Source of the DNA: Raoultibacter phocaeensis
GTDB taxonomy: Bacteria; Actinomycetota; Coriobacteriia; Coriobacteriales; Eggerthellaceae
Direction of reading: 5' to 3'
Assembly (NCBI RefSeq): GCF_901411515.1
Contig: NZ_CABDUX010000002.1
Span: 62,001-126,000, forward strand
Length of the DNA: 64,000 nt
In this document: one piece after another, positions 42,181-50,855 of the stretch
Numbering within the stretch: the stretch's first letter is position 1
Layout of the letters: the number at the start of each line of letters is the position of its first letter
Notes under the pieces: generated by a model
Told to the model about the DNA's origin: nothing
Seen by the model: the letters and a program-made list of their open reading frames with translations, nothing else
Databases searched by the model: none
Position numbers and translations under genes: made by a program

Positions 42181-43960
42181 CGTATTCCTCCGTATCAACG
42201 GGCGCATAGGGAATCCGTACCGTAAACGTGCTACCTTTTTTACGGGCCGATGCAACTGATACCGTACCCCCGTGGAGTTCGGTGAGCTCCTTGACCACGG
42301 CGAGCCCGAGACCCGTGCCGCGATAGCGTCGGTTGGGGGATTGGCCTGCTTGGCGGTACCGCTCGAAGATGTGCTCTTGGTCTTCCTCGGCGATGCCGAT
42401 GCCGTCGTCGGTGACCGCTATGGCGATGTCGCCGTGGCGTGGTGGTGCCGTGGCCTCCGGGTCCGTCTCCTGGGCCGGCGTATCGCGGTCCGCGGCGTCC
42501 TTGGCATCGGTGGATGATGCCTCCGAATCGTCGAACCAGACGCGGACATCGACCGATCCGCCGGGATGGGTGTACTTGATCGCGTTGTCGACGAGGTTCT
42601 CGACGATGCGCCGAAGCTTTTCCCAATCAGCCATCGAAAGCGGCACGTCGGCGTCTGCCTTCGCGCTCAACGAAACGTTCTTGTTCTTGGCGACCGGCTC
42701 GAGCGAGCTTCTGATGAATCCGATCAGATCGACGAAATCAACGGGCTCGATAACGAGCTCGTTTTTGCGGGCTTCGGCTTTCGAAATGGTGAGGATGTTG
42801 TTGACCATGTTGAGCAAAAGCGTTGCGTTCGCCTCGATCTCCTCGACGGCATTGCGTGTTTTATCGTCAAGCGAATCGACGCCGCGCAGGATGCGTGCGA
42901 AGGCGAGAATGGAGGTAAGCGGCGTGCGCAGCTCATGGCTCATGATAGCGAAGAACTCGTTTTTGTACGCGGTTTCCTCGCTTAAACGGTCGAGCGTTTT
43001 CTTGAGTTCGGCTTTCTGATAGATGAGCAGGTCGTTCAATGCAGAGAGCTCGTCGGTTTGTTTTTGCACTTCGCTTTCCATGTTCGTGTAGAGGCGCTCG
43101 AGCCTGCGCGCCATCTTATCGAAATCGTTGGCGAACTCGGTTATCTCGTCGGGCTTTCGGGTGCTTTCGAGACCAAGTTCGTATTCGAATTCCCCTTCGC
43201 CGATCTTCTTGGCGGCGGTTCCGAGCGCCTCGATGGGGCGCAGCACGAGTTTGCTCACCGCCGCGTAGATGCCGATACAGGCGATCACCAACACGAGCAG
43301 CACCATGAACACCTGCTGGAACACGCTTACCTGCATACCCGAGGCGTAGATGTCCATGGGCTCGATGATCGACATGGCGCCGCCGATGTCGCCGACGCGC
43401 ATGCCCTCCTTCTCGTATCCGTACTGGTCGAGTTCTCCTGCAGGCTCTCCGTGGCATTCGAGGCACGTTTCGGTAACGTAGAGGGGTTCGGTATAGCGGA
43501 AGACCCGCTGTCCGTCCGCCTTGGTCTCGACGTCGTAGTAGGCCTCAAGCGATGGATCGGCTTTGAAGGCGGCGAAAGCTTTCTCCTCGAACGCATCCGG
43601 CGCGCTTGCGCGCTGGCGCGGCGTCTGGTTGGTGAAGTGGATCTCGTACTCCGAGTTCGTGGTGAAAAGCGTGCTCACCGATTTGGCCGCCACCACGCAC
43701 ACGAGGTGCTTCGTGCGAAACGAACCGTCTTCGTTTCTGTTGATGATATCTTGGTTGATGTCGATGAAATTCCAGACGGCGCGCATCTCCTCGGCGAGCA
43801 CCTCGGCTTTCTCGAGCGCCTCGTTCTTCGACTGCTGCTCTTGCAGATTGATGTTCCATAGCGCGTCGACTGCCATGAGCGCAACCACCAGCGCGCCGAT
43901 CAGCACGGCGAACTTGAAGCGGATGCCGTAGCGAAACGGCTTGACGCGCGTGGCTTTCAT
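42161..43960 (-). CDS. histidine kinase with DUF3365 (haem-binding-type) sensor domain
   Basis: A 599-aa kinase. After a membrane helix at about 14-33 comes an exported DUF3365/Tll0287-like domain (about 40-200) with TCLECHGEP near 163, a CxxCH motif that could bind c-type haem. A second helix (QVFMVLLVLVIACIGIYAAV near 210) leads to HAMP, a coiled coil, HisKA with FAIMSHELRTPLTSIL near 344, and HATPase with N-box NLVDNAIKYTHPGG near 453 and GTGLGLAVVKEL. It likely senses redox state or a gas outside the cell. It faces a DMSO-reductase-family operon, its probable target. Confidence 0.88.
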   Translation of the reverse strand: MKATRVKPFRYGIRFKFAVLIGALVVALMAVDALWNINLQEQQSKNEALEKAEVLAEEMRAVWNFIDINQDIINRNEDGSFRTKHLVCVVAAKSVSTLFTTNSEYEIHFTNQTPRQRASAPDAFEEKAFAAFKADPSLEAYYDVETKADGQRVFRYTEPLYVTETCLECHGEPAGELDQYGYEKEGMRVGDIGGAMSIIEPMDIYASGMQVSVFQQVFMVLLVLVIACIGIYAAVSKLVLRPIEALGTAAKKIGEGEFEYELGLESTRKPDEITEFANDFDKMARRLERLYTNMESEVQKQTDELSALNDLLIYQKAELKKTLDRLSEETAYKNEFFAIMSHELRTPLTSILAFARILRGVDSLDDKTRNAVEEIEANATLLLNMVNNILTISKAEARKNELVIEPVDFVDLIGFIRSSLEPVAKNKNVSLSAKADADVPLSMADWEKLRRIVENLVDNAIKYTHPGGSVDVRVWFDDSEASSTDAKDAADRDTPAQETDPEATAPPRHGDIAIAVTDDGIGIAEEDQEHIFERYRQAGQSPNRRYRGTGLGLAVVKELTELHGGTVSVASARKKGSTFTVRIPYAPVDTEEYDEDTAC

Positions 43961-44244
43961 GGTACCCCTCGTCCCCTTGGCGGTGGGATTTCGCTGAATC
44001 AGACGTTCGGCCCCGTGCTCGAACGCAAACCCCTCGCCGCGATGTCCATTATCGGCGAAAATGAAACCGAAGGGAACAGGGACGAGCCTCGGTAATTCTT
44101 TTTTAATACTTCGCAGGAATTTCTTAAGGGAAAGTTCAATTCGTATGCATTGCAAGTCGTTTTCGAAGTGCGGAGAATGGGACGAGAGATGCACCGGGGG
44201 ATGAAACGGTGCGTCGAGACGAGACGATTCGAGAGGGGAACGCT

Positions 44245-46608
44245 ATGAAGCAATCTGCCGATCATGGAATGCCGTCGGTGTCGCGCAGGACGTTCGTTGC
44301 AGCGGCGGCTGCAACGGGCGCGGTCGCTGCGGCGGGGCTTGCAGGATGCAGTCCGGCGGCCGAGAAGGAGCCCAAGAAGGAAGCATCGCCGGTCGCCGAA
44401 GACCCGTTTGTCGATTGCGAGTACGTGTACGGATGCTGTTCTCCGGAATGCCAGCATCATCTGCTGAAAGGCTATGTGCGCGACGGCAAGCTGCTGAAGG
44501 TTGAGAGTGGCGAGGTGAATGAGAGTCCTGCATGTCTGCGTGGTTTTGCGCGCGCTGAGATGTGCAATAGTGAAGATAGGTTGACCAAGCCCTTGAAGCT
44601 CGTCGGCGAAAAGGGTTCTGGCGATTTCGAAGAGATCAGCTGGGATGAAGCGTACGATCTTATCGAGGAGAAGCTTCGTTACGCGCTCGACAACGGCGGC
44701 AGTCAATCCATTATCGTCCAAGGAGGTTCGGGCAATTTCAGTTCCTTCCTCGATGCCATGGGGGTGTTCGGATCTTGGCTTGGGGGGACGACGTCTGTTG
44801 CGGGCAATATGTGCTGTGCAGGCATCGATTCGGGTCTCGGAACTGTGTTAGGATCGCGTACGAGTCTCATTCGCAATGAAATACCGAAATCGAAGTACAT
44901 CATCGCGTGGGGCAACAATCCCGTAATCAGCATGACGGGCTACTTCGCGCGCTTCCAGCAGATGATCGACAACGGCGGCACCCTTTGCACGATCGATCCC
45001 TTCTATTCGGAGACGGCGGACAAGTCGCAAGAGTGGATTCAGCCGTTGCCAGGTACCGATTCCGCCGTTGCGCTTGCAATGCTGAAGGTAGTTATCGATG
45101 AGGGCCTTTTCGACGAAGAGTATCTGCTTGCACATACGACGGCTCCATGTTTGATCGACAAGGCGACAAATGCTCCGTACTTCTCCGATCTTGCCGACGA
45201 TACCACCTATATGGTATACGATGGTGCTTCTGGGAAGATCGCGGCGCATGACGAAGCGAGTGCAAAACCCGTGCTCACCGTCGAGGGCACCGACGCTGCC
45301 GCACAATACGTCACCATCTTTGACCTCGTTAAGGCTGAAGCTGACAAGTGGGGCAAAGAAGCCGTCGAAGCCGAGTCGGGTTGCTCATACGATGACATAG
45401 CCCGAATTGCGCGCGATTACGCCAAAGCCGATGCGGCCATCATCATTCAGAACATGGGAGGCTATCAGCGGACCGAAAACGGTGCGTACGCAACGGCAAC
45501 TCAGGTGTATTTGGCGCTGTTCTGCGGACACATCGGCCACGAGGGCGATGGCGTCTACGATGCGGGTGGAGCGGGCAACCTTGTGCCAACGGGCGCTCCG
45601 TTCGAGAGTAATCCCGATGCAAAGGAATTCGAATCCATTCCCTTCTCTCACTTTGGAGAGTTCGTTCTCGAAGACAAGCCTACGAAGATCAACTTCATGT
45701 GGATACACTGCGGAAACATCGCCACTCAATGGCCTAATTCTAATATGGTCAAAAAAGGCCTCGAGCACATCCCGTTTGTTGTGAAGGTCGATCACTTTAT
45801 GACCTCCACGGGGCTTTGGGCCGACCTCGTCTTGCCGTGCACGGCTTTGTTCGAAACGCCAAATGTAACGGCAAGCGTTCGTTCTTCGGTTATTCAGATC
45901 AGTGAAGCGGGTGTGACTCCTCCGGGTGAAGCGAAGACCGATTTGGAGATAACGGCAGATATTGCGAAGCGATTCGGCTTCGATCAATATTTCAATGAAG
46001 ATCCCAGCGTGTATATCAAGCGCGTTCTCGAACCGACGGGCGTCACCTATGATGAACTGATGGAGAAGAAGGGCGTCGATGCGTGGGATCTCGTGCCAAA
46101 CTGGATAGCATACGAGGGAGGAAACTTTGACACCTCGACTGGGAAAGCGCATCTTTGGGTGCAGGCTTGGGTTGACGAGGGATATCCCGGAATCGCTTGT
46201 CATCAGCGTCCTGTCGAGCATCCCCTCAACACCGACGGCTTGGCTGCCACCTATCCGCTTGCGGCTGTGCAGCGCAAGACTCGCAATCAGGTCCATACGA
46301 TTTTCAAGAATCTGGAAACTATGCTCGATCTTGATGGGCACGAGCCGACCATAACCATTAATCCTGTCGACGCCGAAGCTCGCGGCATCGCGCAAGGGGA
46401 TCATGTCGTTGCCTACAACGACCGTGGAGAACATGCGGGCAGGGCATATGTGACAGACCATGTGAAGCAGGGGGTTGTTGTGTTGGAAAACGGATGGGAC
46501 GATACGACTGCTTCGCCATCGAGCAACGTCACCAATAACGCTTGGCCAACGCTCGGCACCATCCATTGCTGCAATTCCACGCTCGTCGAAGTGAAGAAGG
46601 GGGCATAA
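44245..46608 (+). CDS. Tat-exported molybdopterin oxidoreductase (DMSO reductase family, catalytic subunit)
   Basis: A 787-aa enzyme. Twin-arginine signal VSRRTFVAAAAATGAVAAAG near residue 11, followed by a Cys in LAGCSP that may be lipidated. A 4Fe-4S site is formed by YGCCSPECQHH and PACLRGFAR; the guanylate cofactor domains follow (GGTTSVAGNMCCAGIDSG near 178, WGNNPVISMTG near 224, GGYQRTENGAY near 405, VLENGWDDTTASPSSNVTNN near 748). ATG 44245 was chosen behind GAGGGGAACGCT. Substrate is unknown. The Fe-S subunit follows directly; unusually, no membrane anchor subunit does. Confidence 0.87.
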   Translation: MKQSADHGMPSVSRRTFVAAAAATGAVAAAGLAGCSPAAEKEPKKEASPVAEDPFVDCEYVYGCCSPECQHHLLKGYVRDGKLLKVESGEVNESPACLRGFARAEMCNSEDRLTKPLKLVGEKGSGDFEEISWDEAYDLIEEKLRYALDNGGSQSIIVQGGSGNFSSFLDAMGVFGSWLGGTTSVAGNMCCAGIDSGLGTVLGSRTSLIRNEIPKSKYIIAWGNNPVISMTGYFARFQQMIDNGGTLCTIDPFYSETADKSQEWIQPLPGTDSAVALAMLKVVIDEGLFDEEYLLAHTTAPCLIDKATNAPYFSDLADDTTYMVYDGASGKIAAHDEASAKPVLTVEGTDAAAQYVTIFDLVKAEADKWGKEAVEAESGCSYDDIARIARDYAKADAAIIIQNMGGYQRTENGAYATATQVYLALFCGHIGHEGDGVYDAGGAGNLVPTGAPFESNPDAKEFESIPFSHFGEFVLEDKPTKINFMWIHCGNIATQWPNSNMVKKGLEHIPFVVKVDHFMTSTGLWADLVLPCTALFETPNVTASVRSSVIQISEAGVTPPGEAKTDLEITADIAKRFGFDQYFNEDPSVYIKRVLEPTGVTYDELMEKKGVDAWDLVPNWIAYEGGNFDTSTGKAHLWVQAWVDEGYPGIACHQRPVEHPLNTDGLAATYPLAAVQRKTRNQVHTIFKNLETMLDLDGHEPTITINPVDAEARGIAQGDHVVAYNDRGEHAGRAYVTDHVKQGVVVLENGWDDTTASPSSNVTNNAWPTLGTIHCCNSTLVEVKKGA

Positions 46609-46609
46609 C

Positions 46610-47203
46610 ATGTCATTGGGATTCCATGTGGCGACGGATCATTGCTACGGATGCAAAACCTGCACGGTCGGGTGCGCTAACGAACATCTTTTGAACCCTG
46701 GCGTTCTTTTGCGGCGTGTCCGTCAAATCGACTCATCCGATCCTATCGGGCACGCATTCGTTTCCATGAGCTGCAACCATTGTGATGAACCGGTATGCGT
46801 TGCAAACTGTCCGGTTGGTGCGTACACCAAGCAAGAAGACACCGGCTTAGTCATTCAGGACCACAGCCTCTGTATCGGCTGCAAGACGTGCATCGAAGCA
46901 TGCCCGTTCAATGCGCCAAGTTACGATGAAGTGAGCTCAACCACCTACAAGTGCGACGGCTGTATCGCGCGCCGTCAAAAGGGCCTTCCCCCTGTATGTA
47001 CGGTTGTCTGTCCGAGTGCGAATATCTCTATGGACGAGTTTGACTCGCTGGCGAGCTCCTATGGCGATAGCGCTTCGGTCAAAGAGATAGGTGAGACCAT
47101 GCCGAACCTGATCGTATCGCTCGACCCCGACATCACGGTAGACGTATTCGCTGATATTGACGGTTGGGAAGAGACGGTAGACCGCGGAGGAGAAGCGTAT
47201 TAG
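46610..47203 (+). CDS. 4Fe-4S ferredoxin subunit (DmsB/NrfC-like)
   Basis: A 197-aa electron-transfer subunit with four cysteine groups: CYGCKTCTVGCANE near 12, CNHCDEPVCVANCPVG near 55, CIGCKTCIEACPFNAP near 88 and CDGCIARRQKGLPPVCTVVC near 113, ligating four 4Fe-4S clusters. It starts 2 nt after the catalytic subunit gene and should shuttle electrons to it. Confidence 0.9.
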   Translation: MSLGFHVATDHCYGCKTCTVGCANEHLLNPGVLLRRVRQIDSSDPIGHAFVSMSCNHCDEPVCVANCPVGAYTKQEDTGLVIQDHSLCIGCKTCIEACPFNAPSYDEVSSTTYKCDGCIARRQKGLPPVCTVVCPSANISMDEFDSLASSYGDSASVKEIGETMPNLIVSLDPDITVDVFADIDGWEETVDRGGEAY

Positions 47204-47296
47204 CGAAATAGCTTGGACGTGCGATCTGATCGATGGTGCTTGATAACAAGCGGAAAACGCGGGCCATGTTCGTGTTTTCCGCTTTAGGGGATGCCG

Positions 47297-48493
47297 ATGC
47301 TGTATCTTGCTTGGAGAAATATAACGCGACGATTAGGGCAATCTGTTGCGACGGGAATCATCGTTTTCATATCCGTGTTTGCACTCACCGCCTCCTGCGT
47401 GATCGTCTCTTCGCTCGAGGAGAGCATTAGCCTTTCGCGTGAGCGCCTTGGTGCTGACATCATGGTTTTGCCAGCGGGAGCGTCGGCAGATGCTTCAAGC
47501 GTGTTGTTCACGGCCCAGCCCATCAACGTGTATCTTCCGAAAACGGTATGCGACGAAGTGTCTGCCGTCGAAGGTGTTGAGCGGATAACACCGCAATTTT
47601 TCACCCAGACCGTCGATCAGAGCTGTTGCTCGGTTGTTGGCGTGACCCGTATCGTTGGCATTGATTCCGAAAGCGATTTCATCGTAACTCCTTGGCTTTC
47701 AGGAGAGAGCCGAACGAGCTTGGATGACAACGAGATTCTCCTTGGTTCGGCGGCGCCTCGTGTGGATGGGGGCGGCGTCGCGATCCTCGGAAGAACGTTT
47801 GAGGTTGCTGGTACGGTGGAACCGACGGGTACGAGCGTCGATGAGACCATCTTTATGAATATTGACGCTGCCCGCGCGCTTGCCGCAGAAAGCCCTTACC
47901 TCGTGGGGCTCTGGGAGAAAACAGACCCGCTCGCTTCCGTTTCGTGCGTAATGGTGGGCGTTCGAGACGGGTTTGATGCGGCGACGGTCGCCGATGCTAT
48001 TACCCAGGCGTGCGTGGGTACAGTTGCCGTTACGACATCGGACATGATAGTGGGCGTCTCATCGCAGATGAGGGTGCTGGAGGTCGCTCTGATCACCTTG
48101 ATCGGCCTGCTTATCGTCGTGGCAGCATTCGCCTTGACGGGGCGCATCTCTGCTCTTGTCGCGAATAGGAAAAAAGAACTCGGTCTCATGCGCACCCTGG
48201 GCATTTCCGCAAAGACTGTACTCGCAAGCCTTGCCCTTGAGACGGGAATCACAACGGTTTTGTCTGCTGTTGCGGGCATCGCCTGCGCATGCGCCGCGGC
48301 GGTTCATGCAGTGGGGCTCTTGCACGAGTCGTTCAACGTGCCGGGTTCAGCCCCTTCTTACGAGGTATATTGCGCATCGGCTGTTCTCGGGCTTGCGTTC
48401 GCTCTCGTTTTGAACGGAGCAACGTTGGTTCGCCCTATGATCGGGCTTTTGCGCACCGATCCTCAAGCGATGCTTTCGAAGGGAGACCTGTGA
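47297..48493 (+). CDS. FtsX/MacB-like ABC transporter permease
   Basis: A 398-aa permease with the four-helix MacB topology: a first helix at about 15-37, a large extracellular domain of about 225 residues (LGADIMVLPAGAS..., with CC at 114-115), and three helices at about 255-275, 305-330 and 350-375. I prefer ATG 47297, which has GGGG 6 nt upstream, over ATG 47291. It overlaps the ATPase gene by one base. The family moves substrates across or out of the membrane mechanically; the cargo here is unknown. Confidence 0.83.
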   Translation: MLYLAWRNITRRLGQSVATGIIVFISVFALTASCVIVSSLEESISLSRERLGADIMVLPAGASADASSVLFTAQPINVYLPKTVCDEVSAVEGVERITPQFFTQTVDQSCCSVVGVTRIVGIDSESDFIVTPWLSGESRTSLDDNEILLGSAAPRVDGGGVAILGRTFEVAGTVEPTGTSVDETIFMNIDAARALAAESPYLVGLWEKTDPLASVSCVMVGVRDGFDAATVADAITQACVGTVAVTTSDMIVGVSSQMRVLEVALITLIGLLIVVAAFALTGRISALVANRKKELGLMRTLGISAKTVLASLALETGITTVLSAVAGIACACAAAVHAVGLLHESFNVPGSAPSYEVYCASAVLGLAFALVLNGATLVRPMIGLLRTDPQAMLSKGDL

Positions 48494-49176
48494 TGGACCC
48501 CTTGATGAGCCTAGTCGGCATAGAAAAAACCTTTCAAACAAATCCTCCCATACAGCCTCTTTCGCAGCTTGATCTTGAGGTTGATGCAGGTCAGATGGTT
48601 GCGATCACCGGAGTTTCGGGTAAAGGGAAGACGACGCTCCTGAGCGTTATGGGCGGGATACTGCGACCCGATGCGGGGGCGGTGCTCTACCGAGGCGAGA
48701 ATCTTGCATGTGCCTCGGCGAAACGACTTGACGCGTTGCATCGGCAAGGCATCGGGTTTGTTTTCCAGAGCCCGTATTTGTTCCAGGCGCTTACTGTCGA
48801 AGAGAATCTCTTGTTCTCGGCAAAGGTTCAGCGATCGGGTGCCGATGCTGAGACGATAGGTACAGCGCTTGAAGAATTTGGTCTGGCCGATCGCAAAGGG
48901 CATCTTCCGTGCGAATTGTCGGTCGGACAAAAGCGGCGTCTTGTTATCGCTCGAACGCTGCTTGCCGAACATGATCTCATCCTCGCAGACGAACCGACAA
49001 ATGATCTGGATGCTACCTGGTCGGACTATGTATTCGAGAAGCTGAAAAACGTAGCGGCTCAAGGGGAGAAAGCCGTTGTTGTCGTTACGCACGATGAGGC
49101 ATATGCGCGGCGTGCCGACGCTGTTTATGCTCTCGACAAAGGCGCCCTGATGCCGCTTAAGGAAGGATGCTCATGA
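48493..49176 (+). CDS. ABC transporter ATP-binding protein (LolD/MacB type)
   Basis: A 227-aa ATPase: Walker A GVSGKGKTTLLS near residue 39, Q-loop FVFQSPYLFQ near 90, signature LSVGQKRRLVIARTL near 139 (LSVGQ for LSGGQ), Walker B DLILADEPTNDLD near 158 and H-loop VVVTHDEAYA near 195. It is the partner of the permease before it, with the start overlapping its stop. Together with the propeller protein and DUF4418 it appears to be part of the molybdenum-enzyme operon. Confidence 0.87.
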   Translation: MDPLMSLVGIEKTFQTNPPIQPLSQLDLEVDAGQMVAITGVSGKGKTTLLSVMGGILRPDAGAVLYRGENLACASAKRLDALHRQGIGFVFQSPYLFQALTVEENLLFSAKVQRSGADAETIGTALEEFGLADRKGHLPCELSVGQKRRLVIARTLLAEHDLILADEPTNDLDATWSDYVFEKLKNVAAQGEKAVVVVTHDEAYARRADAVYALDKGALMPLKEGCS

Positions 49177-50321
49177 GTCGTTCGATGACGCGTCGCTCTT
49201 TTTCGCTGCTGCTCGGTTCCGTTGCTGCAGGTGTTGCGATCTCCTCTATGTGCGGTTGCGCAACCGAAGCTCCAAAACAAGAGGGCGAAAGGACGGGTGT
49301 TGTCGATCGAGCCGAGGGCGAGGGGAGTCCGTCTGAACGATCTCGTGTGCCATTGCCGATCGCGGGAGGCTCTATCTGCGTTACCGAGTATGCGGGGAAC
49401 ACAATGGCGATCGTAGATGGCGATACCGAAACGGTTGTCAGCCGGGTACCCGTAGGTCAGAATCCGGCCATGATCGAGCTTGCTGGCGAGACGATTTTCG
49501 TTGGCAGTTCGGGAGGTGGAGAGATCGCCGCTGTTCCCGTCAATGACTGGTCGCTGGTCGGGTGCGTTCCTGTTGGAACGCAGCCGCTAGGTCTTTGCTT
49601 CGACGAGGCGAGAAAGTGTGTCTACGTCGCCGACTATCATGGCGGTAGCGTCCATGTGGTCGATCCGGCTTTGGGATCAATGGTCGAGACTTTCGTGCTT
49701 TCTCGTACGGGGTATCATAATCGAACCGATCCGCCCGCGTGCTGTCGGGAGTCGGCTGCGACGGGTCGTCGCACTGTTGCGCTGGCGCTTGCGCCCGATG
49801 GTTCGATCTTGTACTGCGCGAATTACGGCACCTATGATATCGCGCGCATCGATCTACGAACCGGCGCCGAGATAGAGGCTTTCGATGGTGTGGTGGGGCC
49901 GCGAGCCTTGGTTGTTTCGGAGGATGGAAAAGAACTCCTCCTTGCGGGCGCAGGGGGAGAAGAGAGCGAGAAGGTCGATTCGCTCTATGTCATCGACGCC
50001 GCGACGGGAAAGCGGCTGCATGAGGTGTTCGTGGGACTTGCTGTAGTCGATTTGTGCCAAGTTCGCGACGGATCGACGGTGTACGCTATTGCGCGAGACG
50101 AAGGTGTTCTCGTTGGGTTTAATCGCGAGACATGGAGCGAGCTCGGTCGTGTAGACGTCGGAGTGGGGGTTGACTCTCTTGCGATATCAGCCGATGGCGA
50201 GACTGTCTATATCGGGAACGGATCGACGGGCGATCTGCTGATCGTAGACGCTGCTTCTTATACGGTTTCGGGTAGCGTTGGGGGATTTGCGAACCCCAAA
50301 GACGTCTACGTTCTTCCCTGA
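49173..50321 (+). CDS. exported YncE-like beta-propeller protein
   Basis: A 382-aa secreted protein. A twin-arginine-like signal (MTRRSFSLLLGSVAAG) ends in a possible lipobox SSMCGC. The rest is a seven-bladed propeller of YVTN/YncE-type repeats (YAGNTMAIVDGDTETVVSRV, GGSVHVVDPALGSMVETFVL, VDSLYVIDAATGKRLHEVFV, NGSTGDLLIVDAASYTVSGS). A loop with DPPACCRESAATGRR carries a Cys pair. ATG 49173 overlaps the ATPase stop. Such propellers bind partners or metals; the role here, perhaps with the ABC permease or reductase, is open. Confidence 0.78.
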   Translation: MSRSMTRRSFSLLLGSVAAGVAISSMCGCATEAPKQEGERTGVVDRAEGEGSPSERSRVPLPIAGGSICVTEYAGNTMAIVDGDTETVVSRVPVGQNPAMIELAGETIFVGSSGGGEIAAVPVNDWSLVGCVPVGTQPLGLCFDEARKCVYVADYHGGSVHVVDPALGSMVETFVLSRTGYHNRTDPPACCRESAATGRRTVALALAPDGSILYCANYGTYDIARIDLRTGAEIEAFDGVVGPRALVVSEDGKELLLAGAGGEESEKVDSLYVIDAATGKRLHEVFVGLAVVDLCQVRDGSTVYAIARDEGVLVGFNRETWSELGRVDVGVGVDSLAISADGETVYIGNGSTGDLLIVDAASYTVSGSVGGFANPKDVYVLP

Positions 50322-50385
50322 GCGGTGAAGAACAGGGGTTTCGCAATCGTTGGATGAGTGGGGCTATTCGGAGGGAGACTTGCGA

Positions 50386-50805
50386 ATGAAGAAAAACATC
50401 GGTGTAATCGTGAACGGTATATCCATCTTATGCGCTTTAGCTGTCGTGGGAGCTGTTGCTTTTTGGGCTAAACCCTGCCAGGCGACTCTTGAACTGGCGA
50501 ACGGATCTGCGGTCCCCATGCGCTGTGCCTTTACAGGAAAGGTTGCACTTTTGCTTGCCGTAGTGCTGATCGTTGTGTGCATTGCTTCGATCGCGACAAA
50601 GAAACCAATGAGCGTTGCCGTTGCGGCAATTTCGATAGCCCTTATTGTCTTGACGTTCGATACGCCGATCTCGATCGGCATCTGCAAAGACGGCATGGCG
50701 TGTTCGGCGACTGCGTTTTGGTTGAGATTGGGCGCAGTGATCTCCTTTGTTGCTGCATGCGCTGGTTTTGCTCTTGATGGCAAACGGGTTCACGTTAAAC
50801 CCTAA
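50386..50805 (+). CDS. DUF4418 family membrane protein
   Basis: A 139-aa protein with four hydrophobic helices (IVNGISILCALAVVGAVAFWA, VALLLAVVLIVVCIASIA, SVAVAAISIALIVLT, LRLGAVISFVAACAGFAL) and conserved-looking Cys and Met residues (FWAKPCQ, VPMRCAFTGK, IGICKDGMACSAT). The pattern fits DUF4418, known to me mainly as small proteins near FtsX-type ABC transporters. GGGAGACTTGCGA precedes the ATG. Last gene of the operon. Confidence 0.72.
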   Translation: MKKNIGVIVNGISILCALAVVGAVAFWAKPCQATLELANGSAVPMRCAFTGKVALLLAVVLIVVCIASIATKKPMSVAVAAISIALIVLTFDTPISIGICKDGMACSATAFWLRLGAVISFVAACAGFALDGKRVHVKP

Positions 50806-50855
50806 GACCGTCGGCGGGAAATCTGCGCGAAGATTGCCTTTGTTGTCATGAGGTC

